Shown: piece after piece, positions 14,452 to 21,400 of the stretch | Position numbering within the stretch: position 1 is the first letter of the stretch | Layout: each line of letters begins with the position of its first letter | NCBI GenBank assembly: GCA_964245885.1 | Contig: CAXTOX010000041.1 | Coordinates: forward strand, 1 to 29,381 | From: CAHJWO01 sp964245885 | GTDB lineage: Bacteria > Verrucomicrobiota > Verrucomicrobiia > Chthoniobacterales > SZAS-18 | Length of the DNA: 29,381 nt | Direction of reading: 5' to 3' | Position numbers and translations under genes: made by a program | The notes under the pieces: model-generated | Databases searched by the model: none | What the model saw: only the letters and a program-made list of their open reading frames with translations | Told to the model about the DNA's origin: nothing

Positions 14452-14817
14452 AGTGCCTATCCGGATATCCGCGTGGGTTTTCTGCCGCCCCTGCCGGGGC
14501 TGTGGGGGAGGGCCGTTTTCCCCGGGGCTCACGCCCCGGGCTAAATTCTGCCGCCCCTGCCGGGGCTGAAAACGAGGTGAATCGGATAGGCACTAAACTC
14601 TTGCGTCCTGGCAGGGGCGGCAGAAAACAGGGTGGTTCAGGGTAGGTCTTCAGCCCTGGCAGGAGCGGCAGAAAACAGGGTGGTTCAGGGTAAGCATTTA
14701 GCCCCGGCAGGGGCGGCAGAACTTAGCCCGGGGCGTGAGCCCCGGGGAAAGCAGCCCTTCGGCCTAGCCCCGGCAGGGGCGGAAGAAAATGCGCTTGGAA
14801 TCATCAGATAGGCTCTC
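14452..14817. mobile_element. 366-nt palindromic insertion inside tRNA-Met, between positions 36 and 37
   Basis: The ends (AGTGCCTATC on the plus strand at 14452; GATAGGCTCT ending at 14817) are complementary except at one base. The perfect 14-base pair TTAGTGCCTATCCG (14450) and CGGATAGGCACTAA (14583) bounds a 143-base inner unit. The rest is GC-rich palindromes: gcccctgccggggc at several sites, and a gccccggggcgtgagcccc-type hairpin present once in each orientation near 14519 and 14725. There is no ORF, no transposase and no recognisable intron core, so a composite of MITE/REP-like elements is the best description. Confidence 0.7.
14607..14692. repeat. Two tandem 38-base repeats
   Basis: Copies at 14607-14644 and 14655-14692, 48 bases apart, differ by a single base (cctggcaggggcggcag versus cctggcaggagcggcag) and both end in gggtggttcagggta. 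They lie inside the insertion in the tRNA-Met gene. Confidence 0.85.
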
Positions 14818-14864
14818 ATGAGACCGCCGAGACGACCACGCCTCCCTCTCCGCATCTTCTGAAA

Positions 14865-14940
14865 TGGTGGCACCGGCGGGTTTTTGCTCCCGCATGAGCC
14901 TGCTTGCAAGGCAGGTGCCTTCCTTGTCGAACCACGATCC
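14865..14940 (-). tRNA. Variant tRNA-Ala(TGC)-like, possibly decayed
   Basis: Anticodon stem CCTGC/GCAGG with loop CTTGCAA is perfect, the T-stem GCGGG/CCCGC is perfect, A73 and CCA are encoded. However, the T-loop AGCAAAAA is 8 bases, the best 5' acceptor strand (GGATCGT) pairs at only three positions, and the alanine G3.T70 determinant is absent. The D-loop region contains ACAAGGA. This is the weakest of the anticodon-bearing members. Confidence 0.5.
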
Positions 14941-14959
14941 CACGATGAAAACTTCGCAG

Positions 14960-15032
14960 CACGGCGGGCAGGTATCGCGCCTGCATGAACTGGATTTGGA
15001 CGCCAGCGCCTTTCTTGTCGAGCCACCGCCGT
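14960..15032 (-). tRNA. Variant tRNA-Trp(CCA)
   Basis: A1-T72 and G73 match bacterial tryptophan identity, on a perfect acceptor ACGGCGG; no encoded CCA. Anticodon loop GTCCAAA, with a C31 x T39 mismatch. T-stem GCAGG/CCTGC with loop CGCGATA; D-loop GACAAGAA on a stem with one mismatch. Confidence 0.74.
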
Positions 15033-15051
15033 TCTTTGCTGCCACGTAAAC

Positions 15052-15125
15052 TGGTGCGGCCGCCGGGAATCGCACCCGGATCGCCTTCTTGGCAGAGAAG
15101 CATTCTGCTGTTGAACCACCGCTGC
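15052..15125 (-). tRNA. Variant tRNA-Gly(GCC)
   Basis: G1-C72 and C2-G71 agree with glycine identity, but A73 replaces the usual T73 and two acceptor mismatches occur. The anticodon arm pairs best as CTTCT/AGAAG with only six loop bases (CTGCCA), so one base may have been lost. T-stem CCGGG/CCCGG with loop TGCGATT; D-loop AACAGCA on GTTC/GAAT. CCA encoded. Confidence 0.65.
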
Positions 15126-15132
15126 AAAACAT

Positions 15133-15206
15133 TCCGGCAGCCGAACCGCGACACTAGCGTTTCCCATGCTGAACATGGGCGCCCTGTGGAACCGGCCGAC
15201 TGCCGA
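15133..15206 (-). tRNA. tRNA-like element with anticodon TCA (UGA-reading)
   Basis: A perfect anticodon stem CCCAT/ATGGG holds loop GTTCAGC, giving anticodon TCA with T33. Acceptor TCGGCAG pairs with CTGCCGG (T1.G72 wobble), A73, total 74 bases. The T-arm does not pair in the normal position; a shifted hairpin CGC-TAGTGTC-GCG exists instead. D-loop GGTTCCACAG on a 3-bp stem. It is the first unit of the array. UCA occurs in selenocysteine, UGA-tryptophan or UGA-glycine tRNAs, but the length and short variable loop exclude tRNA-Sec. It may be a decayed member. Confidence 0.4.
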
Positions 15207-15411
15207 AAACACGACACCCCGAACCTCGGCCCGGGATGAAAGAACAAACACCGTTGCAAACCACGTGTCGGCGTTTGCACCCGCTGGAGTTATTTCACGG
15301 CGGTCTTTCGGTGTTTCGGGCACACCTCCCACGAAGCCCTCAGGATGTTAGTCGCAGGCGTGGGACGAGTTCTCATGGATCGCAGGAACGTTGCGGACGG
15401 CTGGCGCGCAG
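15207..15411. other. Stretch upstream of the tRNA array without a recognisable gene
   Basis: No convincing ORF or tRNA was found. A fragment around 15262-15275 resembles a T-arm of the array type (a TGCAAA-containing loop) but has no matching anticodon arm. If the array has its own promoter, it should lie here on the minus strand; I could not identify one with confidence. Confidence 0.4.
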
Positions 15412-15431
15412 CATGTCAGTAGTTTGACATG
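15412..15431. promoter_or_regulatory. Perfect inverted repeat, candidate operator
   Basis: CATGTCA and TGACATG are separated by 6 bases. The right half overlaps the TTGACA -35 hexamer of the promoter below, so a dimeric repressor bound here would block RNA polymerase. Confidence 0.5.
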
Positions 15432-15452
15432 GTTCGCCGGTGATGGTAGAAC
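15424..15452 (+). promoter_or_regulatory. Candidate sigma-70-type promoter
   Basis: A consensus -35 TTGACA (15424-15429), a 17-base spacer and a -10 TAGAAC (4 of 6 matches, 15447-15452). Transcription would begin near 15459 and run into the terminator at 15514. Confidence 0.5.
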
Positions 15453-15458
15453 CTTTGC

Positions 15459-15553
15459 AGGTCACCATCTGGCACGGAGCTTCCAATTTCCTGTGATGTG
15501 AGTGGCTCATCCCGCCTCGCTGTCGGTTGCCGCCGACAGCGAGGCATTTTTTT
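15459..15553 (+). ncRNA. Candidate small RNA of about 95 nt
   Basis: Between the promoter and the terminator there is no ORF of useful length, so the transcript is probably a small non-coding RNA ending in the strong terminator hairpin. I do not recognise it as SRP RNA, 6S RNA or RNase P. The 5' boundary is inferred from the -10 position only. Confidence 0.4.
15514..15553 (+). terminator. Strong intrinsic terminator
   Basis: GCCTCGCTGTCGG and CCGACAGCGAGGC form a perfect 13-bp stem with a 6-base loop, followed by ATTTTTTT. On the opposite strand no T-run follows, so it acts on plus-strand transcription. Confidence 0.9.
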
Positions 15554-15626
15554 GCGCCACAAAACTTGGATGTTAGTGAATTACATATGGTTGATAATGA
15601 ATGAGTCGAAAACTGCATCGGACAAC

Positions 15627-15660
15627 AAAAAACCCTGCGGACTCTTTCGGTCGGCAGGGT
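15627..15660 (-). terminator. Intrinsic terminator for the minus-strand transcript
   Basis: Read on the minus strand, ACCCTGC and GCAGGGT form the stem, with inner GAC/GTC pairing, and six T follow. It lies 38 bases after the 44-aa ORF and is also the first terminator after pbpC. Confidence 0.85.
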
Positions 15661-15697
15661 AGATAAGAACCTGGAAGGTTATAATTTCCGTTGTTAT

Positions 15698-15832
15698 CTA
15701 CCGGACCGTCCCTTGTTTGAAGCTACCGAGCAAATGACTCGGCTTGAACGCCCAATCTCGGCACGGCATGCCCGTATTCAGAAAGCGGGGAGCCGCTTCG
15801 GAAGTACGATAAATAATGGGCCGAATGTTCAT
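15698..15832 (-). CDS. Unknown 44-aa ORF with its own promoter-like and terminator sequences
   Basis: The peptide begins MNIRPIIYRTSEAAPRFLNT and ends KPSHLLGSFKQGTVR; it is basic (pI clearly above 9) with no hydrophobic segment. A promoter-like pair lies just upstream and an intrinsic terminator just downstream, which makes an independent short gene plausible. No clear Shine-Dalgarno sequence is seen. The stop codon lies inside an inverted repeat (TTATCTACC at 15694, GGTAGATAA at 15657) spanning the 3' untranslated region. The surrounding 300 bases are visibly more AT-rich than the neighbouring genes. The same frame stays open further upstream into pbpC, but that part is a shadow. I do not recognise the peptide. 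Confidence 0.4.
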   Translation of the reverse strand: MNIRPIIYRTSEAAPRFLNTGMPCRDWAFKPSHLLGSFKQGTVR

Positions 15833-15855
15833 GGACGTGGTTGAATGTCCAAAAG

Positions 15856-15883
15856 ATTTAATGGAACTAACGTGGAGCGTCAA
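15856..15883 (-). promoter_or_regulatory. Candidate promoter for the 44-aa ORF
   Basis: On the minus strand TTGACG (-35), 16 bases, then TTAAAT (-10, 4 of 6 matches), ending 23 bases before the ATG at 15832. It lies about 95 bases after the pbpC stop codon. Confidence 0.4.
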
Positions 15884-15978
15884 TGACTTTTTTCGGAAAA
15901 GCTGATTTAATTTATCCACCTCGCGGAGAACGATTCTGCAATACCCTAAGATGGGTTGGTGTACAAAGCGCTCAAGCG

Positions 15979-18327
15979 TTACAACGGCCGGACCACGATC
16001 CATGTTTCCCGCCAGTGTCCGTTGGCGGGGTCCTGCACGCGCAAGGTATGACGCCCCTCGCACAACACCGCGACCGGTTGCCCGTTGACGAGGCGGCATT
16101 CAAGCGTGTCGCTTTCCCAGGATGGGTTGGCGCATCCTTTGACGCGCAAGTCCAGCAACCGGCTGCTCGCGGGTAGATCGGGGTCGAGCACGTAGGTGGT
16201 TCCGGGGATCGGTGAGACGACGGAAAGCGCATGGCCTCCGTCCGCCGCGACGCCGGCGGGAGTCACCGACACGCTGCCGGTGCGTTGAGCGAGGGCTTCG
16301 GTCACGACCGCTTGACCCGCCAACCAGTTGTCTCCGCTCGCCAGCCAGCTCGCGTATTCGGGCGACAGGCGGACGCGGCCTTGCTCGTCGTAGTCGGAAC
16401 GTTGTTCAGGAATGGGGAAGTGGCCAGCGGCAAACTTCTCGGTGATGGCGTCTGACCCATCCTTGTGCACCGCGTCGAGCAGATGACCCGTGACCCGGTG
16501 AACCGCGCGTTCCACGATCCCGGCCGGCGGTGCGTACCAACTCGTGCCGCGCTGGGCATGGAGCCGCTCGAAGACCTGATGCAGCAGCGGCCCCGCACCC
16601 GTCACTCCCGACACGCCGATCATCGGACGGCCGTCGAAGTTACCCACCCACACGCCGACCGTGAACTCGGGCGTGTAGCCGATGGCCCAATTATCACGGA
16701 AGTCCGTGCTGGTGCCCGTTTTGCACGCCACGGGAAAGTCCCAGTGCAGATCCGAGTCCACTCCGAACGACAACGCGCGCGCGCCGTTGTCGGCGAGGAT
16801 GTCGGTGATGAGATATGCCGAGCCTGGGTCGGTCAACCGGACCGTGCCACGCGCGCCGTTTCGCGCTGAAAACCCGTGGCAAGGAAGGTAGTCGCCGAGG
16901 CGCGCGAGGCAAGCGTAGGCGTTGGTGAGTTCGAGCAAGCGCGCTTCCGAGTTGCCGAGGGTCAACCCTAGGCCGTAATGATCGGCCGACAGCGGCAGGG
17001 TAGTCACTCCGCAGTCACGCAGCCGCTGCAACAAGGCCGGGGGGCCGCCCGCTTTGTCCGCCAACACTTTGACCGCGGAGATGTTCAGCGAATTTGCCAA
17101 CGCCGGACGCAAGCGCATCGGGCCGTAGAAACGGTGGCTGTAATTCTCGGGCTTGTAGATCGCCCCGCGCGACGGAAACTCCACCGGCAGGTCGTCCACC
17201 ACGTCGGCGGGCGTCGCGCCGCGCTCGAAGGCGAGCAGGTAGGTGAACGGCTTGATCGTCGAGCCAGGCGAACGCCGCGCCCACGCGCCGTCGATCTGAC
17301 CGCCACGCGGCGAAAAGAAGTCCGCCGAACCCACCAGCGCGATGATGCCGCCAGTCCGATTGTCGAGCACGACGACCGCCCCGTTCCCCACGCGCTCCGC
17401 GCGCAACCCGGCGAGGTGTTGGCGCAACGAATCGGTGATGAAACGATTCAACTCCAGGTCGAGGGTCGTGCGCACCTCGCCGCGCGCATCCGCAGCCTGC
17501 GATAACGCCGCGCGGCCTCCGCCCGCCAGGAGGCGTTCGACAAAATGCGGCGCTTCAAACGGCCGGGCGGGCGTGGCCAGCCGGAGCGGCTCTACCCGGG
17601 CGCGGGCAAGCTCGTCGGTGGTCGCGCTGGTAGTTTCACCCATGCGCTGTAGAACCCATTGCTGCCGGGCGCGGGCTCGCTCGAAATGTCGGAAGGGATT
17701 CAGCCGCGTGGGCGATTGCGGCAGCGCCGCCAACAACGCTGCCTCCGCCGTGCTCAGGTCGGCGGGCCGTTTGCTGAAGTAGTGGCGCGCCGCCGCCGCG
17801 CAGCCGAGGTCGCGGTTGCCGTAGTCGAGGCGGTTCAGGTAGGCGGCGAAAATCTGGTCCTTGGTCCAGACCTGTTCGAGCCGCAACGCCTGGACGGCTT
17901 CCACCAGCTTCGTCCAGAGCGTGCGGGGGCGGGGGCAACTGAGCTTGATGAGTTGTTCGGTGATCGTCGAGCCGCCCGAACGCCGCTCGCCCGTCCGCCG
18001 CCAGCCGAGTTGGCCGAGGACGGCGCGTCCCAAGGCCAGTGGGTCAACCCCGCCGTGCGAGTAGAAACGCTTGTCCTCGGCGGCGATCGTCGCCTGCCGC
18101 AACGCGAGAGGGATTTGGTCGAGCGGTAACGGTGGCCTTGCGTAGTGTGCGTCGACGGGCAATTCCCGCAGGATTTCGCCGCGTGCGTCGGTCAACAGCA
18201 GGCTCGGCGCGGGCGGGTGATTCAACCCGGCCGGCAGCGGGACGAGGTGCAGCGCGCTCCACGCGGCGATCATCAAGACGAACGCCGCGAGCAATGCCGT
18301 GACCAGAACGCGACGTGGCTTGTTCAT
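15979..18327 (-). CDS. pbpC: Penicillin-binding protein 1C (bifunctional glycosyltransferase/transpeptidase)
   Basis: The 782-aa protein starts MNKPRRVLVTALLAAFVLMI, giving a short cytoplasmic tail and one membrane anchor. The GT51 domain follows with catalytic Glu84 in AAEDKRFYSHGG and RSGGSTITEQLIKL (116-129). The transpeptidase domain has Ser356-Thr-Ile-Lys359, Ser413-Leu-Asn415 and Lys536-Thr-Gly. A C-terminal beta-domain of the BiPBP_C type (about 690-782) completes the PBP1C architecture. It polymerises glycan strands; PBP1C enzymes characteristically pair with alpha-2-macroglobulins, as in the E. coli yfhM-pbpC locus, and here the A2M gene lies directly upstream. The ATG abuts the palindromic repeat, so its ribosome-binding region lies within that hairpin. 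A longer frame to 18429 translates the repeat and is not used. Confidence 0.95.
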   Translation of the reverse strand: MNKPRRVLVTALLAAFVLMIAAWSALHLVPLPAGLNHPPAPSLLLTDARGEILRELPVDAHYARPPLPLDQIPLALRQATIAAEDKRFYSHGGVDPLALGRAVLGQLGWRRTGERRSGGSTITEQLIKLSCPRPRTLWTKLVEAVQALRLEQVWTKDQIFAAYLNRLDYGNRDLGCAAAARHYFSKRPADLSTAEAALLAALPQSPTRLNPFRHFERARARQQWVLQRMGETTSATTDELARARVEPLRLATPARPFEAPHFVERLLAGGGRAALSQAADARGEVRTTLDLELNRFITDSLRQHLAGLRAERVGNGAVVVLDNRTGGIIALVGSADFFSPRGGQIDGAWARRSPGSTIKPFTYLLAFERGATPADVVDDLPVEFPSRGAIYKPENYSHRFYGPMRLRPALANSLNISAVKVLADKAGGPPALLQRLRDCGVTTLPLSADHYGLGLTLGNSEARLLELTNAYACLARLGDYLPCHGFSARNGARGTVRLTDPGSAYLITDILADNGARALSFGVDSDLHWDFPVACKTGTSTDFRDNWAIGYTPEFTVGVWVGNFDGRPMIGVSGVTGAGPLLHQVFERLHAQRGTSWYAPPAGIVERAVHRVTGHLLDAVHKDGSDAITEKFAAGHFPIPEQRSDYDEQGRVRLSPEYASWLASGDNWLAGQAVVTEALAQRTGSVSVTPAGVAADGGHALSVVSPIPGTTYVLDPDLPASSRLLDLRVKGCANPSWESDTLECRLVNGQPVAVLCEGRHTLRVQDPANGHWRETWIVVRPL

Positions 18328-18436
18328 GGTAGGGTTGCCTCTCCGAGGCAATCCTGATTTGGCTTGGATGACCGTGCCTGTGATTCGACGTTCCCTTCCA
18401 GAAAATCTGGGATTGCCTCGGAGAGGCAACCCTACC
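18328..18436. repeat. Palindromic intergenic repeat, copy 2
   Basis: Arms GGTAGGGTTGCCTCTCCGAG and complement, separated by a centre matching copy 1 at 7992 (tggatgac, then agaaaatctggga). Relative to copy 1, C-to-T changes in the left arm are matched by G-to-A changes in the pairing positions, so the structure is conserved while the sequence differs. It fills the gap between the A2M stop codon and the pbpC start codon. Confidence 0.85.
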
Positions 18437-18445
18437 TTGGTTGGA

Positions 18446-21400
18446 TTATTCCAGCGGCACCGTTGTCAGGCTGCCGGCGGCCGTTTCCGCGTAGCGGTCG
18501 GGATGGTACATCTCCTCGATCTTCGCCGCCGGAGCGGTGACCGTGCCGGCCGCGCGTACGCGCGCGAGGTATTGCAGGTGGAAACGGCCCGGCGGCAGCG
18601 CGTCGCAGAAGAACACCGCGCGATCTTCCCGCAGTTCGTGGAAGTCGCTGATCCAGTCGGACAACCCATCGGTGGGAACGTTCCCGCCCGTGCCCGCCGT
18701 CTTGAAGTCGGGGTTGATCGCTTCCAACACACACGGCAGCGGGTCGTTCACCGCCAGGTACGACGCGTCGGCGGGCACCTGGACGTTCAGGCTCACGAGC
18801 ACGCGGTCGCCCACCTTCAGCTTGCCTTTGGCAACGTCGACGAGCGAACCGTCGTCGAGCACGGTCTGGTACGTGCGCACGATGCCGTAACCCCCGCCGC
18901 CCGTGGTGGCCTCGGCGTTCAGGCCCGCGCCGCCGCGCGGGCGGGATTCCACCTGGGCCTGCACGTAGAGCGTGCGCCTGGCGTCGGCGTTGGCGAGGGC
19001 GAGCTTTTCCTTGCCCGCGCCCAGCGCGTCGAGCGGAAATTCACAGGTGAACGTGCGGTGGTCGCCGCCGATGCGGAACGCCTTGTTCTGACCGGCGAGG
19101 TTGAACGACCCGGCGGCGGGTCCGGCGGCTTTTTCCACCTTGGAAGCGTAGGAAGACATCGCCAGCAGCGCCCACGCGTTGCCCTGCGTGGTGTTCCAGT
19201 CACCGTAATGGCCGCGTTCGCCGAGCAACTGCGTCAACCGGCCTTCCACGGAGGCGTCGCGCGGCGCGAACTCGCACCACGCCAGCAGGCGCATGCCGTC
19301 GAGCGCCGCCGCGCTGGCGAAGGCGTTCCACGTTTCGGGCTTTTCCTTGTCACGCGGGCCGGGCTGAAGGAGCGTCTTGATCATGCCGGCGTTGCCGTCG
19401 CTCTTGATGAGGGCCAGGGCGAGCAGGGTGCGATCCTCCGGGCAGAGCTTGTCGCGCTGCTTGAAGAGGGTTTCGCAATACGCGGGTTCGGCCTTGTCGA
19501 ACATCGCCAGCGCGTAGAGCGCGAGGCAGCGGTCGGTCTCGTTGTGATCGTGGTACGTGTCGTGAACCGGCTTGGCGTCGCCGTCGGCTTGCTCGTTGGA
19601 GCGGAGCTGCTTGCTGAGGTATTCGCAGAGTTTGTCGACGTTCGCCTGCGGCACGAAGTAACCCGCTTTCCGGGCGAGCGCGAGGCCCACCGCTCCGTAC
19701 GCGCTGCCCCACGGATGGGACGCGCGGCCGGTGACGCCCGGCCAGTACGCGAGACCGCCGTCGTCGGATTGCATCCCGAGGATGCGGTTGATCCCGCGCA
19801 ACGCGGCCTCCTCCGCTTCGTCCGGGGTCTTGTTGAGGTCGGGCAACGCGTCGTGAAGATCCTTGTACACCAGCCACGGCAGCGTGCTGGAAACCGTCTG
19901 CTCGATGCAGCCGTAGGGATAATGCAGCAGCGAGTCGATGCCCTCGTGCAGTTCGCTCAGGCGCGTGGTGGAAACACTGACCCGGATCAGTCCATCCTCG
20001 CCTTCGAGCAAGGCGGGATCAACGCGGCCGAGCAGATCGGCGGCGCTGCCGGCCGGGTGGAGGTAGGTGATCTCCGAGCGTCGCGGCGTGGGATGGCCGA
20101 CGTTCAGCGTGCTCTGCACGGAGTCTTTCCACGCCGGAGCACCGGCCGTGGTGCCCGTCAGCCGCGCGCGCCACGTCCATTTGGCCGTACCCGTGTGGAG
20201 GAACTCGGCGGGGAACTCGACCGGCTGCGCCTGACCCGCTTCCAGGTGGATGCGACGAGCGCGCGGGGTGGCGTCGCTGCCGCCGTTGGGAGCGTCCATC
20301 ACGGCTTTGTCGTCGAGTTCGAGCGTGACCTCGACCTCACCGGCGGCGGGCGATTGGTTGTGGACCACCGCGCGCAGGAGGACGTGGTCGCCCACGTTGC
20401 CGAAACGCGGCAACGACGGTTCTAACATCAGCGGTTTGTTGACGCGGAAACTACCCTGGCCGCCGCCGAAACGCCCGGCCGCCGCCCGGTCGCCGCCGCC
20501 CTCGTGGACCACGGCCATCACCTGGAACTCCGTCAGGTTGTCCGGCGCGGTGAAATGCGCCTCGACCCTTCCCTGGGCATCCGTCGTCAGCGTGGCGTTC
20601 CAGTACGCGCACGCCACGAAGTTCTGCCGCAGGCGGTCGCGCATGCCGTCCTCGCCGCCGCCGCCGATGAGATAGCCCTTGTTCGCGGCCTCGCCCTTCT
20701 CGCCCGCGAACTGCATGTCCGCCGGGTCTTCCGAGAGCAGGGCCGGGATCGTCACCCCGGTGTGTACGTCCAGCGGCCGGTCGTGGTAGAACGTTTTCCA
20801 GATCGTCGGAAGCTGGTAGCCGGTCAGGCTCAGGACGCCCTTGTCCACGGCGTAGAGCGTGACTTCGGCGTTGCCGGCCGGGTGATGCGCCTCGTCGGTG
20901 ACGCTCACCTGCACGGATACGTCATCGCCGGGTTGGTACTCGGGTTGCTTCGGCTGCACGGTGACCGTCAGCTTTGAATCCGCCTTGGGCACGTTGAGCT
21001 GGCAGTAACCCGCGCGATATTCCGGCATCTTGATCCGCCGGGGCGATTGGCCCACGCCNNNNNNNNNNGAGCAGCACGGAAACGAAAACGTTCGGCGCGT
21101 CGGTGTCGATCACCGGCACCTCGATGGCGGGATGCTCCTTCTTCAACTCGGTGACGAAGGAACGCGACACGCCCTCGCGCTCGACGCTCACGAGCGCGCG
21201 GCCGCTGATGGGCGTCTTGACGAGGATCGTCGCCTTGTCGCCAGGATGGTACTCGGCCTGGTCGGGGACGAGTTGCACCTGCCACGCGTTGCGGTAGCCC
21301 CACTCGGCTTCCTTGTCGCCGAGCACGTCGACCGTCGTGGACGTGGCGATCTCGTGGCCGGCGGCATCCTTGCCGGTGATTTCGAGGAAGTATTCGCCGG

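Larger units (their letters stand above)
14412..14854 (-). tRNA. Split tRNA-Met(CAT), initiator-like, interrupted in the anticodon loop
   Basis: The 5' half (14818-14854) has acceptor TGCGGAG, a D-loop CGTGGTCG that keeps the ordinary GG, and GCGGT then CTCAT. The 3' half (14412-14451) begins AA, then GCCAC, T-arm GCGGG-TTCGATT-CCCGT, TTCCGCA, A73 and CCA. Joined, the halves give 77 bases with a complete acceptor (7 bp including one G.T), anticodon loop CTCATAA as in initiator tRNAs, and the normal T-loop. It is the only array member with a canonical elbow. Weak points: T1-A72 instead of an unpaired 1/72, one extra base before the D-stem and one mismatch in the anticodon stem. Function requires removal of the insertion at RNA level; otherwise it is a pseudogene. 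Confidence 0.62.

Noticed and set aside
14452..14817. Group I or group II intron in tRNA-Met
   Set aside because: The position is suggestive, but the sequence consists of GC palindromes without a visible P3-P8 core, terminal G of a group I intron or domain V. It is kept as a repeat insertion, with splicing left as an open test.
14441..14860. CRISPR array
   Set aside because: The repeats are palindromes in both orientations with irregular spacing. Only two copies form a tandem direct repeat, and no cas gene is present.
13034..15206. Prophage or integrative element carrying the tRNA array
   Set aside because: No integrase, phage structural gene, transposase or att-like direct repeat was found in the flanks. 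A lost element cannot be excluded.
15133..15206. Selenocysteine tRNA (selC)
   Set aside because: The anticodon UCA fits, but it has only a 7-bp acceptor, 74 bases and no long variable arm, all unlike tRNA-Sec.
13021..15332. Several 60-215-aa open frames across the tRNA array on both strands
   Set aside because: They run through tRNA acceptor, anticodon and T-arm pairs and palindromic repeats; the translations have no recognisable motifs.
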